Shown in pieces: positions 1 through 7,778 of a stretch of 13,208 nt of DNA. This DNA comes from CAJQND01 sp051010055 (GTDB taxonomy: Bacteria > Pseudomonadota > Alphaproteobacteria > Rhizobiales > CAJQND01): NCBI GenBank assembly GCA_051010055.1, contig JBPCVY010000025.1, positions 1 to 13,208 of the forward strand. Direction: 5' to 3'. Made by a program: the position numbers and the translations under genes. Positions within the stretch are counted from its first letter, which is position 1; every line of letters starts with the position of its first letter. The notes under the pieces were generated by a model. That model was not told the origin of the DNA and did no database searches. It worked only from the letters and a program-made list of their open reading frames with translations.

Positions 1-2
1 AG

Positions 3-740
3 CTGGATGCGACAGTGGATGAGATGCTGGAACTGGTGCAGATGACGGCTCTCAGAAACCGGCAAACCAGGCAGATATCCGGTGGCCAGCAGCAACGGGT
101 AGCCCTTGCGCGGGCGCTTGCGCCGAAGCCGAAAGTTCTGCTTCTTGATGAGCCGCTCTCAGCCCTTGATTTAAAGCTGCGCAAGGAAATGCAAATCGAA
201 CTCAAACGACTGCAGCATGAAACTGGCATCACCTTCATCTTTGTTACTCACGACCAGGAAGAGGCGCTCACTATGTCGGATCGGGTGGCGGTGATGAATG
301 AAGGCAAGATTTTGCAAATCGGCACGCCGCGTGAAATTTACGACCATCCGGCTGATCACTTTGTTGCAAACTTCATTGGCGAGACGAATTTTTTGCAAGC
401 CGAGCTGATGTCGGTCACCAGGAAGGGCGGAATGGTGAAATTGCGCTCGGGCAAAACGGTGGACGCGGCCTTGCCGCCTGGCGAAACCGCAAAGGGCGCG
501 GTGAGCATTGTGGTGCGCCCTGAACATGCGCGCCTCACCAAGGGCGCCGGCACACTCAATGGCGTGCTGCAGAGCATCGTCTATTTCGGCACTGACACCC
601 ACTACCATTTGCGCCTTCCGGACGGTGAATTGTTCATTGTGCGCGCGCAAAATCAGCGCGACGTGGAGGAGAAGTTCAAGGAAGGGGAAAGCCTGGGCAT
701 CGAGCTGGTTGAAAATTCAGTGCAGGTTTTGAGGGATTAA
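3..740 (+). CDS. ABC transporter ATP-binding protein, polyamine/PotA type (5' end missing)
   Basis: This is the C-terminal part of the nucleotide-binding subunit that powers the importer encoded downstream. The reading frame is already open at base 3 (L-D-A-T before the GTG at 15), so the gene starts outside the window and the Walker A region is not visible. Counting from the GTG at 15, the signature motif ISGGQQQR is at 21-28, Walker B VLLLDEP at 41-47, the D-loop SALD at 49-52, and the H-loop histidine in FVTHD at 79. The segment around 105-127 (PREIYDHPADHFVANFIGETN) is typical of the PotA/CysA branch, and the remaining residues form a TOBE-type regulatory domain. The stop is four bases before the ATG of the permease gene, so the genes are almost certainly co-transcribed. 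Family assignment is secure; polyamine specificity is inferred from the neighbours. Confidence 0.95.
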   Translation: MDATVDEMLELVQMTALRNRQTRQISGGQQQRVALARALAPKPKVLLLDEPLSALDLKLRKEMQIELKRLQHETGITFIFVTHDQEEALTMSDRVAVMNEGKILQIGTPREIYDHPADHFVANFIGETNFLQAELMSVTRKGGMVKLRSGKTVDAALPPGETAKGAVSIVVRPEHARLTKGAGTLNGVLQSIVYFGTDTHYHLRLPDGELFIVRAQNQRDVEEKFKEGESLGIELVENSVQVLRD

Positions 741-744
741 GGTG

Positions 745-1656
745 ATGTCGGATGCGATCATTGCCAGGGAACGAACGGCTTCGCGTAACAGGTGGCTTTT
801 ATTGTCACCGGCCCTTTTTATTCTGGTTTTTGCAGCTTCCGGGCCACTTCTGATCGTTCTTGTCTACTCGTTTTTGAAACCTGGAGACTATGGCGGGGTG
901 GTGTGGCAGTTTTCGTCTGAAGCTTGGTTTAACGTACTGTTTCAAAGGGATATTTTTGACGATACCGTATCCTTTGCGGACGCCCATTTGTCCATTTTCT
1001 GGCGCTCGGTGAAGTTGTCCCTGTCAACGACCCTCATTGCGTTTCTGGTTGGCTTCCCCACGGCTTATTTCATCGCCACGCGCCCAAAACAACAACGCGA
1101 TATCTGGTTGTTGCTGATTATCATTCCCTTCTGGACGAACCTGTTGATCCGCACCTTCGCTATCATGGAGGTGATCCGTAATGGCGGCGTTGTGAACAAC
1201 ACGCTCCTGCTTGCCGGGATAATCGATGAACCCATCCAGATGCTATTTACGGATTTCGCCATTCTTGTTGGCATGCTTTATGTCTATCTGCCGCTCATGG
1301 TTCTGCCTCTTTATGCCTCAATGGAGCAGCTTGATTTCAGCCTGGTTGAGGCGGGTTACGATCTTTACGCCTCGCGCTGGCATGTACTGAGAAGGATTAT
1401 CATCCCTCTGGTTAAGCCCGGCATCATCGCCGGGTCCATCTTGGTGTTCGTGCCTTCTCTTGGTGCTTACGTGACGCCGAGGGTGCTTGGCGGCGGCAAG
1501 AACTTGATGATAGGCAACCTCATCGAGCTGCAATTCGGCCAGGGGCGGAACTGGCCGTTGGGGTCCGCACTTTCGGTTATCCTTTTGGCCATAGTCATGG
1601 TTGCACTGTTGATCTATGTGCGCTCGGCAACCCGTGAGGATGTGGGCCATGGCTGA
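745..1656 (+). CDS. ABC transporter permease, PotB type
   Basis: This is the first membrane subunit of the importer. It has a hydrophobic N-terminal helix (about residues 18-42), helices near 90-112, 121-140, 172-192, 226-246 and 275-293, and the cytoplasmic EAA coupling loop that contacts the ATPase (EAGYDLYASRWHVLRRI, about 202-218). Length and layout fit PotB-type permeases. A GTG at 742 directly precedes the ATG at 745; the ATG is preferred because GAGGGA at 731-736 then sits eight bases upstream, but GTG remains possible. The 3' end overlaps the next permease gene by eight bases, a sign of translational coupling. The protein should pair with the second permease to form the translocation channel in the inner membrane. 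Confidence 0.93.
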   Translation: MSDAIIARERTASRNRWLLLSPALFILVFAASGPLLIVLVYSFLKPGDYGGVVWQFSSEAWFNVLFQRDIFDDTVSFADAHLSIFWRSVKLSLSTTLIAFLVGFPTAYFIATRPKQQRDIWLLLIIIPFWTNLLIRTFAIMEVIRNGGVVNNTLLLAGIIDEPIQMLFTDFAILVGMLYVYLPLMVLPLYASMEQLDFSLVEAGYDLYASRWHVLRRIIIPLVKPGIIAGSILVFVPSLGAYVTPRVLGGGKNLMIGNLIELQFGQGRNWPLGSALSVILLAIVMVALLIYVRSATREDVGHG

Positions 1657-2467
1657 AAATGTTCGTGCCCGCAAACCATTTGCCCTGAAGCGCCAACCTG
1701 GGTTCGCGGCGATCGCGATTACCTGCTTTGTTTTATTGTACGGGCCAATCGTACTCCTGGTGATTTATTCATTTAATGCGGGAACCTCGATTGCCATTTG
1801 GGAAGGTTTCTCCTGGCGGTGGTACGCCTCCGCCTGGCAGAACGAACAGGTAAAAGATGCAGCTCTCAGGTCGCTGATTGTAGCGAGCAGTGCTTCGTTT
1901 TTCGCAACACTTGCTGCAACACTTGCGGGATTGGCGACAACCCGGACACGCAAGTATCGCGGGTTCACAGCTGTTTTCGCACTTATAAATCAGCCGCTTA
2001 TGGTGCCGGAGATTGTCACTGCGGTGGCGCTTTTGATTTTCTTTGCAATTATAAAGGTCGCCACCGGTTATACGGGATTGGGCTATCTCATTACGGCCCA
2101 CACTGCGTTCTGCATACCTTTCGCCTATATGCCGATCAGGGCGCGGCTTGAAAGCATGGACCTTTCCCTGGAGACAGCAGCAGCCGATCTTTATGCGCCG
2201 CCATGGCAGACCTTCAAGCGCATCACCTTTCCCATGATGTGGCCTGGCATATTGGCCGGCGCCATGCTGGCATTCGTAATTTCCCTTGATGATGTGGTGA
2301 TTACAGAATTCGTCAAAACGGCGGGTCAGGATACCTTGCCAACATATATGCTGGGCCAGTTGCGCCGCATAATTACTCCGGAAATCAATGCTATCTCGAC
2401 AGTGTTTCTGGGAATTTCAATTGTTCTTGTGTGTGTTTTCTTTATCTTGAGCAGTAGGCGAGGATAG
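1649..2467 (+). CDS. ABC transporter permease, PotC type
   Basis: This is the second membrane subunit of the importer, 272 residues. The ATG at 1649 is chosen because GAGGA at 1636-1640 lies eight bases upstream; the open frame extends back to a GTG at 1616 but that would force a much longer overlap. Visible features are a long N-terminal helix (about 18-42), further helices near 75-97, 115-137, 143-163, 198-215 and 248-268, and the EAA loop ETAAADLYAPPWQTFKRI at about 175-192. SLDDVVITEFV at 212-222 matches the well-known SFDDV-like segment of PotC proteins. The start overlaps the end of the upstream permease, and the binding-protein gene follows after 30 bases, so this is one operon. Exact solute is unknown. 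Confidence 0.93.
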   Translation: MAENVRARKPFALKRQPGFAAIAITCFVLLYGPIVLLVIYSFNAGTSIAIWEGFSWRWYASAWQNEQVKDAALRSLIVASSASFFATLAATLAGLATTRTRKYRGFTAVFALINQPLMVPEIVTAVALLIFFAIIKVATGYTGLGYLITAHTAFCIPFAYMPIRARLESMDLSLETAAADLYAPPWQTFKRITFPMMWPGILAGAMLAFVISLDDVVITEFVKTAGQDTLPTYMLGQLRRIITPEINAISTVFLGISIVLVCVFFILSSRRG

Positions 2468-2497
2468 AAATAGTCAAAACCAGGGAGAAAGATTAAG

Positions 2498-3529
2498 ATG
2501 CTAAAGAAGCTAGTTGGCTTGTTTGCCGGCGCGTTGATGGCTGTGAGTGGTCCTGCATTCGCGGAAGGCGAACTGAACATTTTTAATTGGGGCAACTACA
2601 CGAACCCCGAACTGATCAAAAAATTTGAGAAAGAGCATAACGTCAAAGTCACCATTACTGATTATGATTCAAATGATACCGCTCTTGCCAAGGTGAAGGC
2701 AGGCGGGCATGGGTTTGATATCGTGGTGCCGTCGGCAAGTTTCGTACCGATTTGGATTAGTGAGGGACTGTTGCTAGAAACCCACCCGAACCAGATGGCA
2801 AACTTCAAAAATGTCGACCCCCAATGGGTGGACGTTTTCTTTGACAAGGGCCGCAAATACTCCGTACCCTGGCAGTGGGGCACCGTCGGTGTGACGGTGA
2901 ATAAGTCGGTTTACAGTGGCGATCCGAACACATCGGCAATCTTTTTGGATCCACCCGATGAACTCAAAGGCAAGATCAATGTTGTGCCGGAAATGGCTGA
3001 CGTTATGTATCTGGCTATCCGCTACGTCGGCGGCGAGCCGTGCACAGGCGACAAGGCCATTCTCAAGAAGGTCCGTGACAAGCTTCTGGATGCAAAAAAG
3101 CACTGGCTTTCAATCGACTATGGAACGGTTGAAAAGTACGCCAAGGGCGATCTTTCCGGCGGTGTCTACTGGAATGGCGCATCATTCCGCGCACGCCTCC
3201 AGAACAAGGACATTGTCTATGGCTATCCGAAAGAAGGATACCCGATCTGGATGGACAATGTTGTTGTCTTGAAAGATGCAAAGAATGTTGAAAACGCTAA
3301 GAAGTTTCAGAATTTCATCATGCTTCCGGAAAATGCAGCGTTGATTTCTGCGTTCGCACGTTACGCCAACGCCATCAAAGGCTCTGGCGAGTTCATGCCT
3401 GCGGATATGGCGATAGCGCCGGAAGTGAATATTCCAGAAGAGTTTAAATCCCAAGGTGCGGTGGCAAAGACGTGCCCGCCCGAGGTTACCAAGATTTACA
3501 CTCAAATATGGACGGAACTTCAGAAATAG
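2498..3529 (+). CDS. Periplasmic solute-binding protein, PotD/PotF type
   Basis: This is the receptor of the importer, 343 residues. A Sec signal peptide (MLKK, hydrophobic core, then AFA before EGE at about 23) predicts periplasmic export. The mature N-terminus LNIFNWGNY and the segment FDIVVPSASF (73-82) are hallmarks of the PotD/PotF family. Aromatic and acidic positions used by E. coli PotD for polyamine binding appear kept: W31, Y34, W225 in YWNGASF, and W251/D253 in IWMD. The WNG/WMD pattern resembles PotD (spermidine) more than PotF. The acidic pair in the DDAREV region of PotD is altered here (PEMADV, 164-169), so the ligand could be another cationic or amide compound. AGGGAG at 2482-2487 serves as ribosome binding site. 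Cys182 and the Cys near the C-terminus might form a disulfide. A strong hairpin follows the stop codon. Confidence 0.92.
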   Translation: MLKKLVGLFAGALMAVSGPAFAEGELNIFNWGNYTNPELIKKFEKEHNVKVTITDYDSNDTALAKVKAGGHGFDIVVPSASFVPIWISEGLLLETHPNQMANFKNVDPQWVDVFFDKGRKYSVPWQWGTVGVTVNKSVYSGDPNTSAIFLDPPDELKGKINVVPEMADVMYLAIRYVGGEPCTGDKAILKKVRDKLLDAKKHWLSIDYGTVEKYAKGDLSGGVYWNGASFRARLQNKDIVYGYPKEGYPIWMDNVVVLKDAKNVENAKKFQNFIMLPENAALISAFARYANAIKGSGEFMPADMAIAPEVNIPEEFKSQGAVAKTCPPEVTKIYTQIWTELQK

Positions 3530-3533
3530 AACT

Positions 3534-3571
3534 GTGTTCCCGGTGGCCCATTCGAGGCCGCCGGGAAACAC
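3534..3571 (+). terminator. Strong intergenic hairpin after the binding-protein gene (no U-tract)
   Basis: The left arm 3534-3548 (GTGTTCCCGGTGGCC) pairs with the right arm 3556-3571 (GGCCGCCGGGAAACAC) over 15 base pairs, with one G-U pair and one bulged A, around a seven-base loop. It begins five bases after the binding-protein stop codon and ends 12 bases before the hydrolase start. There is no run of Ts afterwards, so it is not a classical intrinsic terminator. It may reduce read-through, protect the 3' end of the transporter mRNA so the binding protein is made in excess, or mask the weak ribosome binding region of the hydrolase gene. The structure is seen directly; the role is inferred. 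Confidence 0.6.
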
Positions 3572-3583
3572 GAGCCTGTCGAC

Positions 3584-4729
3584 ATGAAAAAGGAAGATTG
3601 GGACAAACCGCCCCGGAACCGGTGGTCGTTCCAGCACATTCGCGAGATTTTGCCGACCACCGAAGTGTGGCGCGGAACCGGGCCTGTCTGGCATCTGCCG
3701 CGTGAGGCAGCCGATCTGGACCGGCTGGAATTTACGTTGCCCAGCGGTGACGCCATTACAATCGAAGCCTGGCTGGAGCGCGACTTCACAGATGGATTTA
3801 TCGTGCTTCACCGGGGAAGTATCGTCTATGAGCGCTACCTAAACGCTATGAACGAGCGCACACTGCATCTTTCCCAATCAGTGGCAAAATCTATTGCGGC
3901 ATCGGTTGTTGGCGTTCTGCGCGAACATGGATTGCTCAACCCCGAAGAGCTGATAACCACCTACCTACCTGAGCTCAAACGCACCGCCTGGAATGGGGCA
4001 ACCCTGCAACAGGTTCTCGATATGACGACGGGTGTGAAGTTTGATGAGGAATATACATCCACCAGATCAGATATTGCGAAGGTTGATGTGTGCAGCGGCT
4101 GGAAACCGCCACAACCGGGCCAGAACCTTCCCGGGTGTATCTGGGATCTCATTTTGACCTTCAAGGAACAGGAATGCCCGCACGGGGAAAGGTTCAAATA
4201 CAGGTCAATTGAAACAGATGTCATGGCTCATGCCATGGAGCGGGTGAGCGGGATGAAACTTGCCGGCCTCATCAGCCGTGAGTTATGGTCGAAACTGGGT
4301 GCAGAAGAGAGCGCATGCTATACCGTTGATGCTGCGGGCTACGCTTTGGCTGATGGTGGTTTCAACGCCACATTGCGCGACTATGCCCGGTTCGGGCAAA
4401 TGATCCATGACGGCGGAATTGCTGATGGACGCCGGGTCATCCCGTATGGATGGATTGCCGATTGCCGCAAGGGGCAGCACCAAATGTTTGGTGAACCCTA
4501 CAGCGTTACCCTGCCGGAGGGGGCTTATCACAACCAGTTTTGGCTGGAGAGCCCAGCGCGGCGGACATTGATGGCGCGCGGCGTTTTCGGCCAGCTCATT
4601 TACATATGCCCCGACGATGAAATGGTGATTGTAAAGCTTGCAAGCTGGCCGGAGTTTTTATCGAACGAACTTGCGTTGAATGCCTTCGCAGCAATTAGCG
4701 CCATCGCCGCTGAACTGAAGATAAACTAA
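3584..4729 (+). CDS. Serine hydrolase, beta-lactamase family (class C / 6-aminohexanoate-dimer hydrolase-like)
   Basis: This 381-residue protein belongs to the SxxK acyl-transferase superfamily (PF00144). The nucleophile motif is S99-V-A-K102 within LSQSVAKSIAASVVG. The second motif is Y206-R-S208 in FKYRSIETDV, a form typical of the NylB-like branch rather than the Y-x-N of AmpC. ADGGFNATLRDYARFGQM (256-273) and RGVFGQLIYI (332-341) are further family blocks, the last replacing the KTG motif. No signal peptide is present, so it should act in the cytoplasm on an ester, amide or oligomeric amide, not on cell-wall peptides. The ATG at 3584 is the only in-frame start before the core, but its Shine-Dalgarno match is poor. 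The gene is in the same frame as the binding-protein gene, separated by its TAG stop and the hairpin. Substrate is unknown; it may process the imported solute. Confidence 0.88.
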   Translation: MKKEDWDKPPRNRWSFQHIREILPTTEVWRGTGPVWHLPREAADLDRLEFTLPSGDAITIEAWLERDFTDGFIVLHRGSIVYERYLNAMNERTLHLSQSVAKSIAASVVGVLREHGLLNPEELITTYLPELKRTAWNGATLQQVLDMTTGVKFDEEYTSTRSDIAKVDVCSGWKPPQPGQNLPGCIWDLILTFKEQECPHGERFKYRSIETDVMAHAMERVSGMKLAGLISRELWSKLGAEESACYTVDAAGYALADGGFNATLRDYARFGQMIHDGGIADGRRVIPYGWIADCRKGQHQMFGEPYSVTLPEGAYHNQFWLESPARRTLMARGVFGQLIYICPDDEMVIVKLASWPEFLSNELALNAFAAISAIAAELKIN

Positions 4730-4730
4730 C

Positions 4731-6401
4731 CTAGGCCTCAAAGGTTATGCGGCCCCCGCATATTGTAAGCTCGGCGCGGGCGTCGGCGAGGGTTTCCGGT
4801 TCCATGGCTTCCAGATCATGAGACATCATCACAATATCAGCCAGCATGCCTGGTTTAAGCTGGCCCTTGCTGACTTCTGAGAATTCCGCATATGCGCCAT
4901 CGCGGGTGTAAGAGCAAAGGGCATCGTGAAGGCTTTGGTGCTGGTTGGTCCACGGGGCTCCTAAATTGCGCGGCGCAACCGCACCCTTCACCGAGGCCAT
5001 TACATCTACTGGTACAACTGGCCAATCGGTAGAGAAAATCATAGTCACGCCTGTATCCCTGAGGGTTTGCCAGGGGCAAAACAGGGGCTTTTGCTCTTCA
5101 TGCAAGATAACGCCCGGCGGTGGTGCATCGAACAGTCCGGCAGCAGGTGAGTGCAAGGGCTGCATGGACGCAATCACGCCAAGTTCCTTGAAACGGTGCA
5201 AATCATCTTTGTGCAGAACTTCGATGTGTTCGATGCGGTGGCGGGAATCGCGCTTCCCGTTCACCTTCGCCGCGGCTTCATATCCATCCAGCGTGCGCCG
5301 GACCGCCCCATCGCCGATAGCATGCACGCTGATTTGCAGGCCCATGGCATCGGCCTTCGTGCAGACTTCATTGAAGTGCTCTGAAGAAAACAGGGCATCG
5401 CCAACACTGCCTGGTTCATCAGGATAAGGCTGGAGCATGAATGCGGTGCGCGATTCAATGACCCCGTCCATGAATATCTTCACTCTGTTGGACCACAGCA
5501 TGTTGGAATCGAACCGTCGGCGCATTTCCTCTGCTTCTTCAAGTTTTTCGAGCGGGTCAAAGTTTTTGAGATGGCAGGGAATTTGTGTACGGCACAACAA
5601 TTGTCCCTCATGGTGCATCTCGTCCAGAAGTTCGAGTTGATAAAAATTGCCGTCCATATTGTGCAAGGTCGTGATGCCATGCCGGGCACAATGCTCCAAC
5701 CCGGCCAGCATGGCGGCGCGGTCTGAGGCCCGCTGGCTAGCTGTTGGCATGGGCTCTGGGTTGGCGCCGGTCACATATCCCAACCCATCACGTCCACCAA
5801 ATGGGGTAAGTTCAAGAACCGGTCCGAATGCGCCGGTCTCGCGCAGCTCGCCGGTGGCTTTGCCGTCTTCGCCCATGACAATTTCACAACCTTCTGGAAC
5901 CTCGCCCCCATGCAGAATTCCGGCCTTTTCAAGCGCCTTGGTGTTGGCCCAGACGGTGTGATGGTCGTGGGCCATCATGGCGAACGGCCGTCCGGGCATA
6001 ACCTTGTCGAGATCCTGGCGGGTCGTGGAATGGCCTTCGCCTAGAGTTTCATAGTCACAGCACACCCCATAAACCAGCTCATGGTCCGGATGTTCTTTTC
6101 CAAACCCGCTTGCAGCCTTTGCCAGCTCCTCGGCGCCATTGACGTGGAACAGGTTGAGCGCGCCAAGTTCAGCGCCTCCGGGAAACAAATGAACGTGACT
6201 TTCGATGAAGCCAGGCAGCACAGTGCGCCCCTGTGCATTGATGGTGCGGGTTTCCGGGCCCTCGAGATTCCGCACCTCATCATCAGTGCCGGTGGCGAGA
6301 ATTTTATAGCCCTTTACGGCGACCGCCGTTGCCGCGCCATTGGTCGCGTCAAAAGTGATGAGCCGCCCATTTTCGATGATGAGGTCTGCATGTTCGGCCA
6401 T
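4731..6401 (-). CDS. Metal-dependent amidohydrolase, YtcJ/NfdA-like (amidohydrolase family 3)
   Basis: This 556-residue protein has the typical YtcJ-like layout: an N-terminal beta-sandwich strip (ADLIIENGRLITFD), then the metal-binding H69-V-H71 in FIESHVHL, a lysine in VKIFMDG (308), H360 in SVHAIGDGA, H392 in RIEHIEV, and D459 in FSTDWPV, ending with LKPGMLADIVMMS. These are the metal ligands and catalytic acid of amidohydrolase family 3 (PF07969). Relatives hydrolyse formamides and other N-acyl or cyclic amide substrates; the substrate here is not known. There is no signal peptide. The start is supported by GGAGTGA (complement of 6408-6414) upstream of the ATG. It is last in a minus-strand run behind the lysR and membrane-protein genes, with 52 bases between, and its stop lies one base from the stop of the convergent serine hydrolase gene. 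Confidence 0.92.
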   Translation of the reverse strand: MAEHADLIIENGRLITFDATNGAATAVAVKGYKILATGTDDEVRNLEGPETRTINAQGRTVLPGFIESHVHLFPGGAELGALNLFHVNGAEELAKAASGFGKEHPDHELVYGVCCDYETLGEGHSTTRQDLDKVMPGRPFAMMAHDHHTVWANTKALEKAGILHGGEVPEGCEIVMGEDGKATGELRETGAFGPVLELTPFGGRDGLGYVTGANPEPMPTASQRASDRAAMLAGLEHCARHGITTLHNMDGNFYQLELLDEMHHEGQLLCRTQIPCHLKNFDPLEKLEEAEEMRRRFDSNMLWSNRVKIFMDGVIESRTAFMLQPYPDEPGSVGDALFSSEHFNEVCTKADAMGLQISVHAIGDGAVRRTLDGYEAAAKVNGKRDSRHRIEHIEVLHKDDLHRFKELGVIASMQPLHSPAAGLFDAPPPGVILHEEQKPLFCPWQTLRDTGVTMIFSTDWPVVPVDVMASVKGAVAPRNLGAPWTNQHQSLHDALCSYTRDGAYAEFSEVSKGQLKPGMLADIVMMSHDLEAMEPETLADARAELTICGGRITFEA

Positions 6402-6453
6402 GGATACTCACTCCGGGTGCAATGCAAGTTTTTAGTTATGTTGAGCTGGCGGT

Positions 6454-6852
6454 TTATCCGGCAAGCCCTGCCATGAGCAAAAGACAGCCGATAATGAATG
6501 TTGTCGCGCCAAATGTTTTGACAACTTTGCCCGAAAAATCGAGCGATGCAAACAGGCCAAGGAACCATTTTGGGAATGCAATAAGCAGCATTCCTTCAAA
6601 CAGAGCGATAAGCCCGACAATCGAAATAAAAACGGCAAGCGGACTGTCCCAGACAAAATGTACGGCGATAATGGCTCCGCCAATGGTGAAGGCGGCAAGC
6701 CCTGCCAGGTAAGAAATTAAAGGCTGGCCTGCGATCTCTTTGAGAAGGCCGTTGGCGGTTTCACTGTCGGTGAAAAGGAACAGGCCAACGGCAACAAAAT
6801 AAAGCCCGATCAATGTGGCCAGAACGTCGGTTGCCGTCATTGTTGCAATCAT
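6454..6852 (-). CDS. Small four-helix membrane protein of unknown function
   Basis: This protein of about 132 residues is almost entirely hydrophobic, with four predicted helices near 10-29, 47-66, 72-94 and 114-132 and a short cytoplasmic-type stretch (KWFLGLFASLDFSGK) between the last two. I cannot assign a named family with confidence. Two adjacent ATGs (6855 and 6852) and a third at 6840 are available. GGAGGG (complement of 6858-6863) is three bases from the first and six from the second counting from GGAGG, so 6852 is preferred; either choice overlaps the lysR stop codon (ATGATGA arrangement) and implies translational coupling. The next gene is the amidohydrolase. It could be a small transporter-like or stress-related membrane protein, but nothing in the sequence shows a function. 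Confidence 0.8.
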   Translation of the reverse strand: MIATMTATDVLATLIGLYFVAVGLFLFTDSETANGLLKEIAGQPLISYLAGLAAFTIGGAIIAVHFVWDSPLAVFISIVGLIALFEGMLLIAFPKWFLGLFASLDFSGKVVKTFGATTFIIGCLLLMAGLAG

Positions 6853-7766
6853 CATGTCCCTCCAGAATTGGTATTTCTTGGATCAAGCCGTCCTTCAAGA
6901 AGCGCAGCATCGGCCCGCAAAGCATCAACAAAAAATGAAATCAGAAACTGAATGCGGTCAAGAGCGAACAGATCAGGGTGGGCGGCAACCCAGATATCGT
7001 TGACCAGCCGTATATTGAATTGCTCTGCGGGCATCAGTTTGCGTGAGTTTTCACCAACAAATACCGGCATCATGGCAAGTCCCATGCCCACTTCTGCCGC
7101 TCCGCAAAGGGTAAGAAAGGAATCTGCTCTGAACACCGGCTCGCCGCGCAGGTTTTCCTTCTCCCAGGCTCCTGCCGGCGAGCGCATAAGAAGTTCAGAG
7201 GCTCCAAGCCATAAATGGTCTGCAATATCTGATGAAGGGTTGCTTTTTAGATAGTCAGGCGAACCGTAAATGCCGAACGCCAGCGAGCATGCCCGCACAC
7301 CTTCCAGATCATCTGGCAGCGATTTTGCCGGCCTGACGGTAATTTCTGCATCAATGCCCGCAAGATCGAGCCTGCTGTTGGTCGATGCCAGCGTTATCTG
7401 CAGCTGCGGGTTGGACAGGCGTAAATCGCGCACATACTTGTGCAGAACCAGTTGGCCCAGGGAATCGGTTGAGGTGACCCTGACCGTGCCTGAATTGTTG
7501 CTAAGGCCATGGATGGTGCGTGCTGCACTTTCGATCGACTGCTCAATGCTGCGCAATTTTTGCAAAACCGGAACCGATTCCGGCCGCACCCGATAGCCAG
7601 CCGGGGACTTCTCAAAAAGCTCCACACTCTGATCGCGCTCAAACGAATTGACTCGCCTGAGAACGGTGGCGTGGTTTACCCCAAGCGCGCGCGCTGCAGC
7701 CGACAGCGACCCTTTTTCGGCCACCGCCAACACATACCTGAAGTCATCCCAGTTCACATTGTGCAT
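6852..7766 (-). CDS. LysR-family transcriptional regulator
   Basis: This 304-residue protein has the N-terminal winged helix-turn-helix of LysR regulators (about 6-64): FRYVLAVAEKGSLSAAARALGVNHATVLRRVNSFE, followed by a linker helix and an effector-binding domain (about 92-295). It should bind DNA as a tetramer and respond to a small molecule. The ATG at 7766 has no Shine-Dalgarno sequence and sits inside a perfect palindrome, so the mRNA may be leaderless; a GTG three codons in gives the usual V-N-W-D-D family start and is an alternative. The gene is divergent from the cytochrome c' gene and is first in an operon with the membrane protein and amidohydrolase, which is unusual because LysR genes more often face the genes they control. 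Candidate targets are its own operon and the cytochrome gene. Confidence 0.93.
   Translation of the reverse strand: MHNVNWDDFRYVLAVAEKGSLSAAARALGVNHATVLRRVNSFERDQSVELFEKSPAGYRVRPESVPVLQKLRSIEQSIESAARTIHGLSNNSGTVRVTSTDSLGQLVLHKYVRDLRLSNPQLQITLASTNSRLDLAGIDAEITVRPAKSLPDDLEGVRACSLAFGIYGSPDYLKSNPSSDIADHLWLGASELLMRSPAGAWEKENLRGEPVFRADSFLTLCGAAEVGMGLAMMPVFVGENSRKLMPAEQFNIRLVNDIWVAAHPDLFALDRIQFLISFFVDALRADAALLEGRLDPRNTNSGGT
6858..6863 (-). promoter_or_regulatory. Ribosome binding site inside the lysR 3' end
   Basis: GGAGGG on the minus strand lies within the last codons of lysR (encoding the terminal Gly-Gly) and serves the overlapping membrane-protein gene. It decides between the tandem ATG starts at 6855 and 6852 in favour of the latter by spacing, and makes re-initiation after lysR translation likely. 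Confidence 0.6.
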
Positions 7767-7778
7767 TTGTGCACAAAT
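7765..7778. promoter_or_regulatory. Perfect 14-bp palindrome, candidate LysR operator, over the lysR start codon
   Basis: ATTTGTGCACAAAT reads the same on both strands and includes two bases of the lysR ATG. Related half-sites lie next to it: TTGTGCA at 7759-7765 in direct orientation, and TTTTGCAC at 7810-7817. A second, looser inverted repeat pairs GTGAAAATTT (7783-7792) with AAATTTTGCAC (7807-7817). All are within or at the edge of the 98-bp divergent region, which fits an autoregulatory site controlling both directions. The exact T-N11-A spacing of a standard LysR box is not obvious in the palindrome, so another regulator cannot be excluded. Confidence 0.5.

Noticed and set aside
171..650. 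Long antisense ORF across the ATP-binding subunit gene
   Set aside because: It is a shadow of the strongly supported PotA-type gene, with no motifs of its own.
3182..3811. 209-codon minus-strand ORF across the binding-protein/hydrolase junction
   Set aside because: It runs antisense to two well-supported genes and shows no family features.
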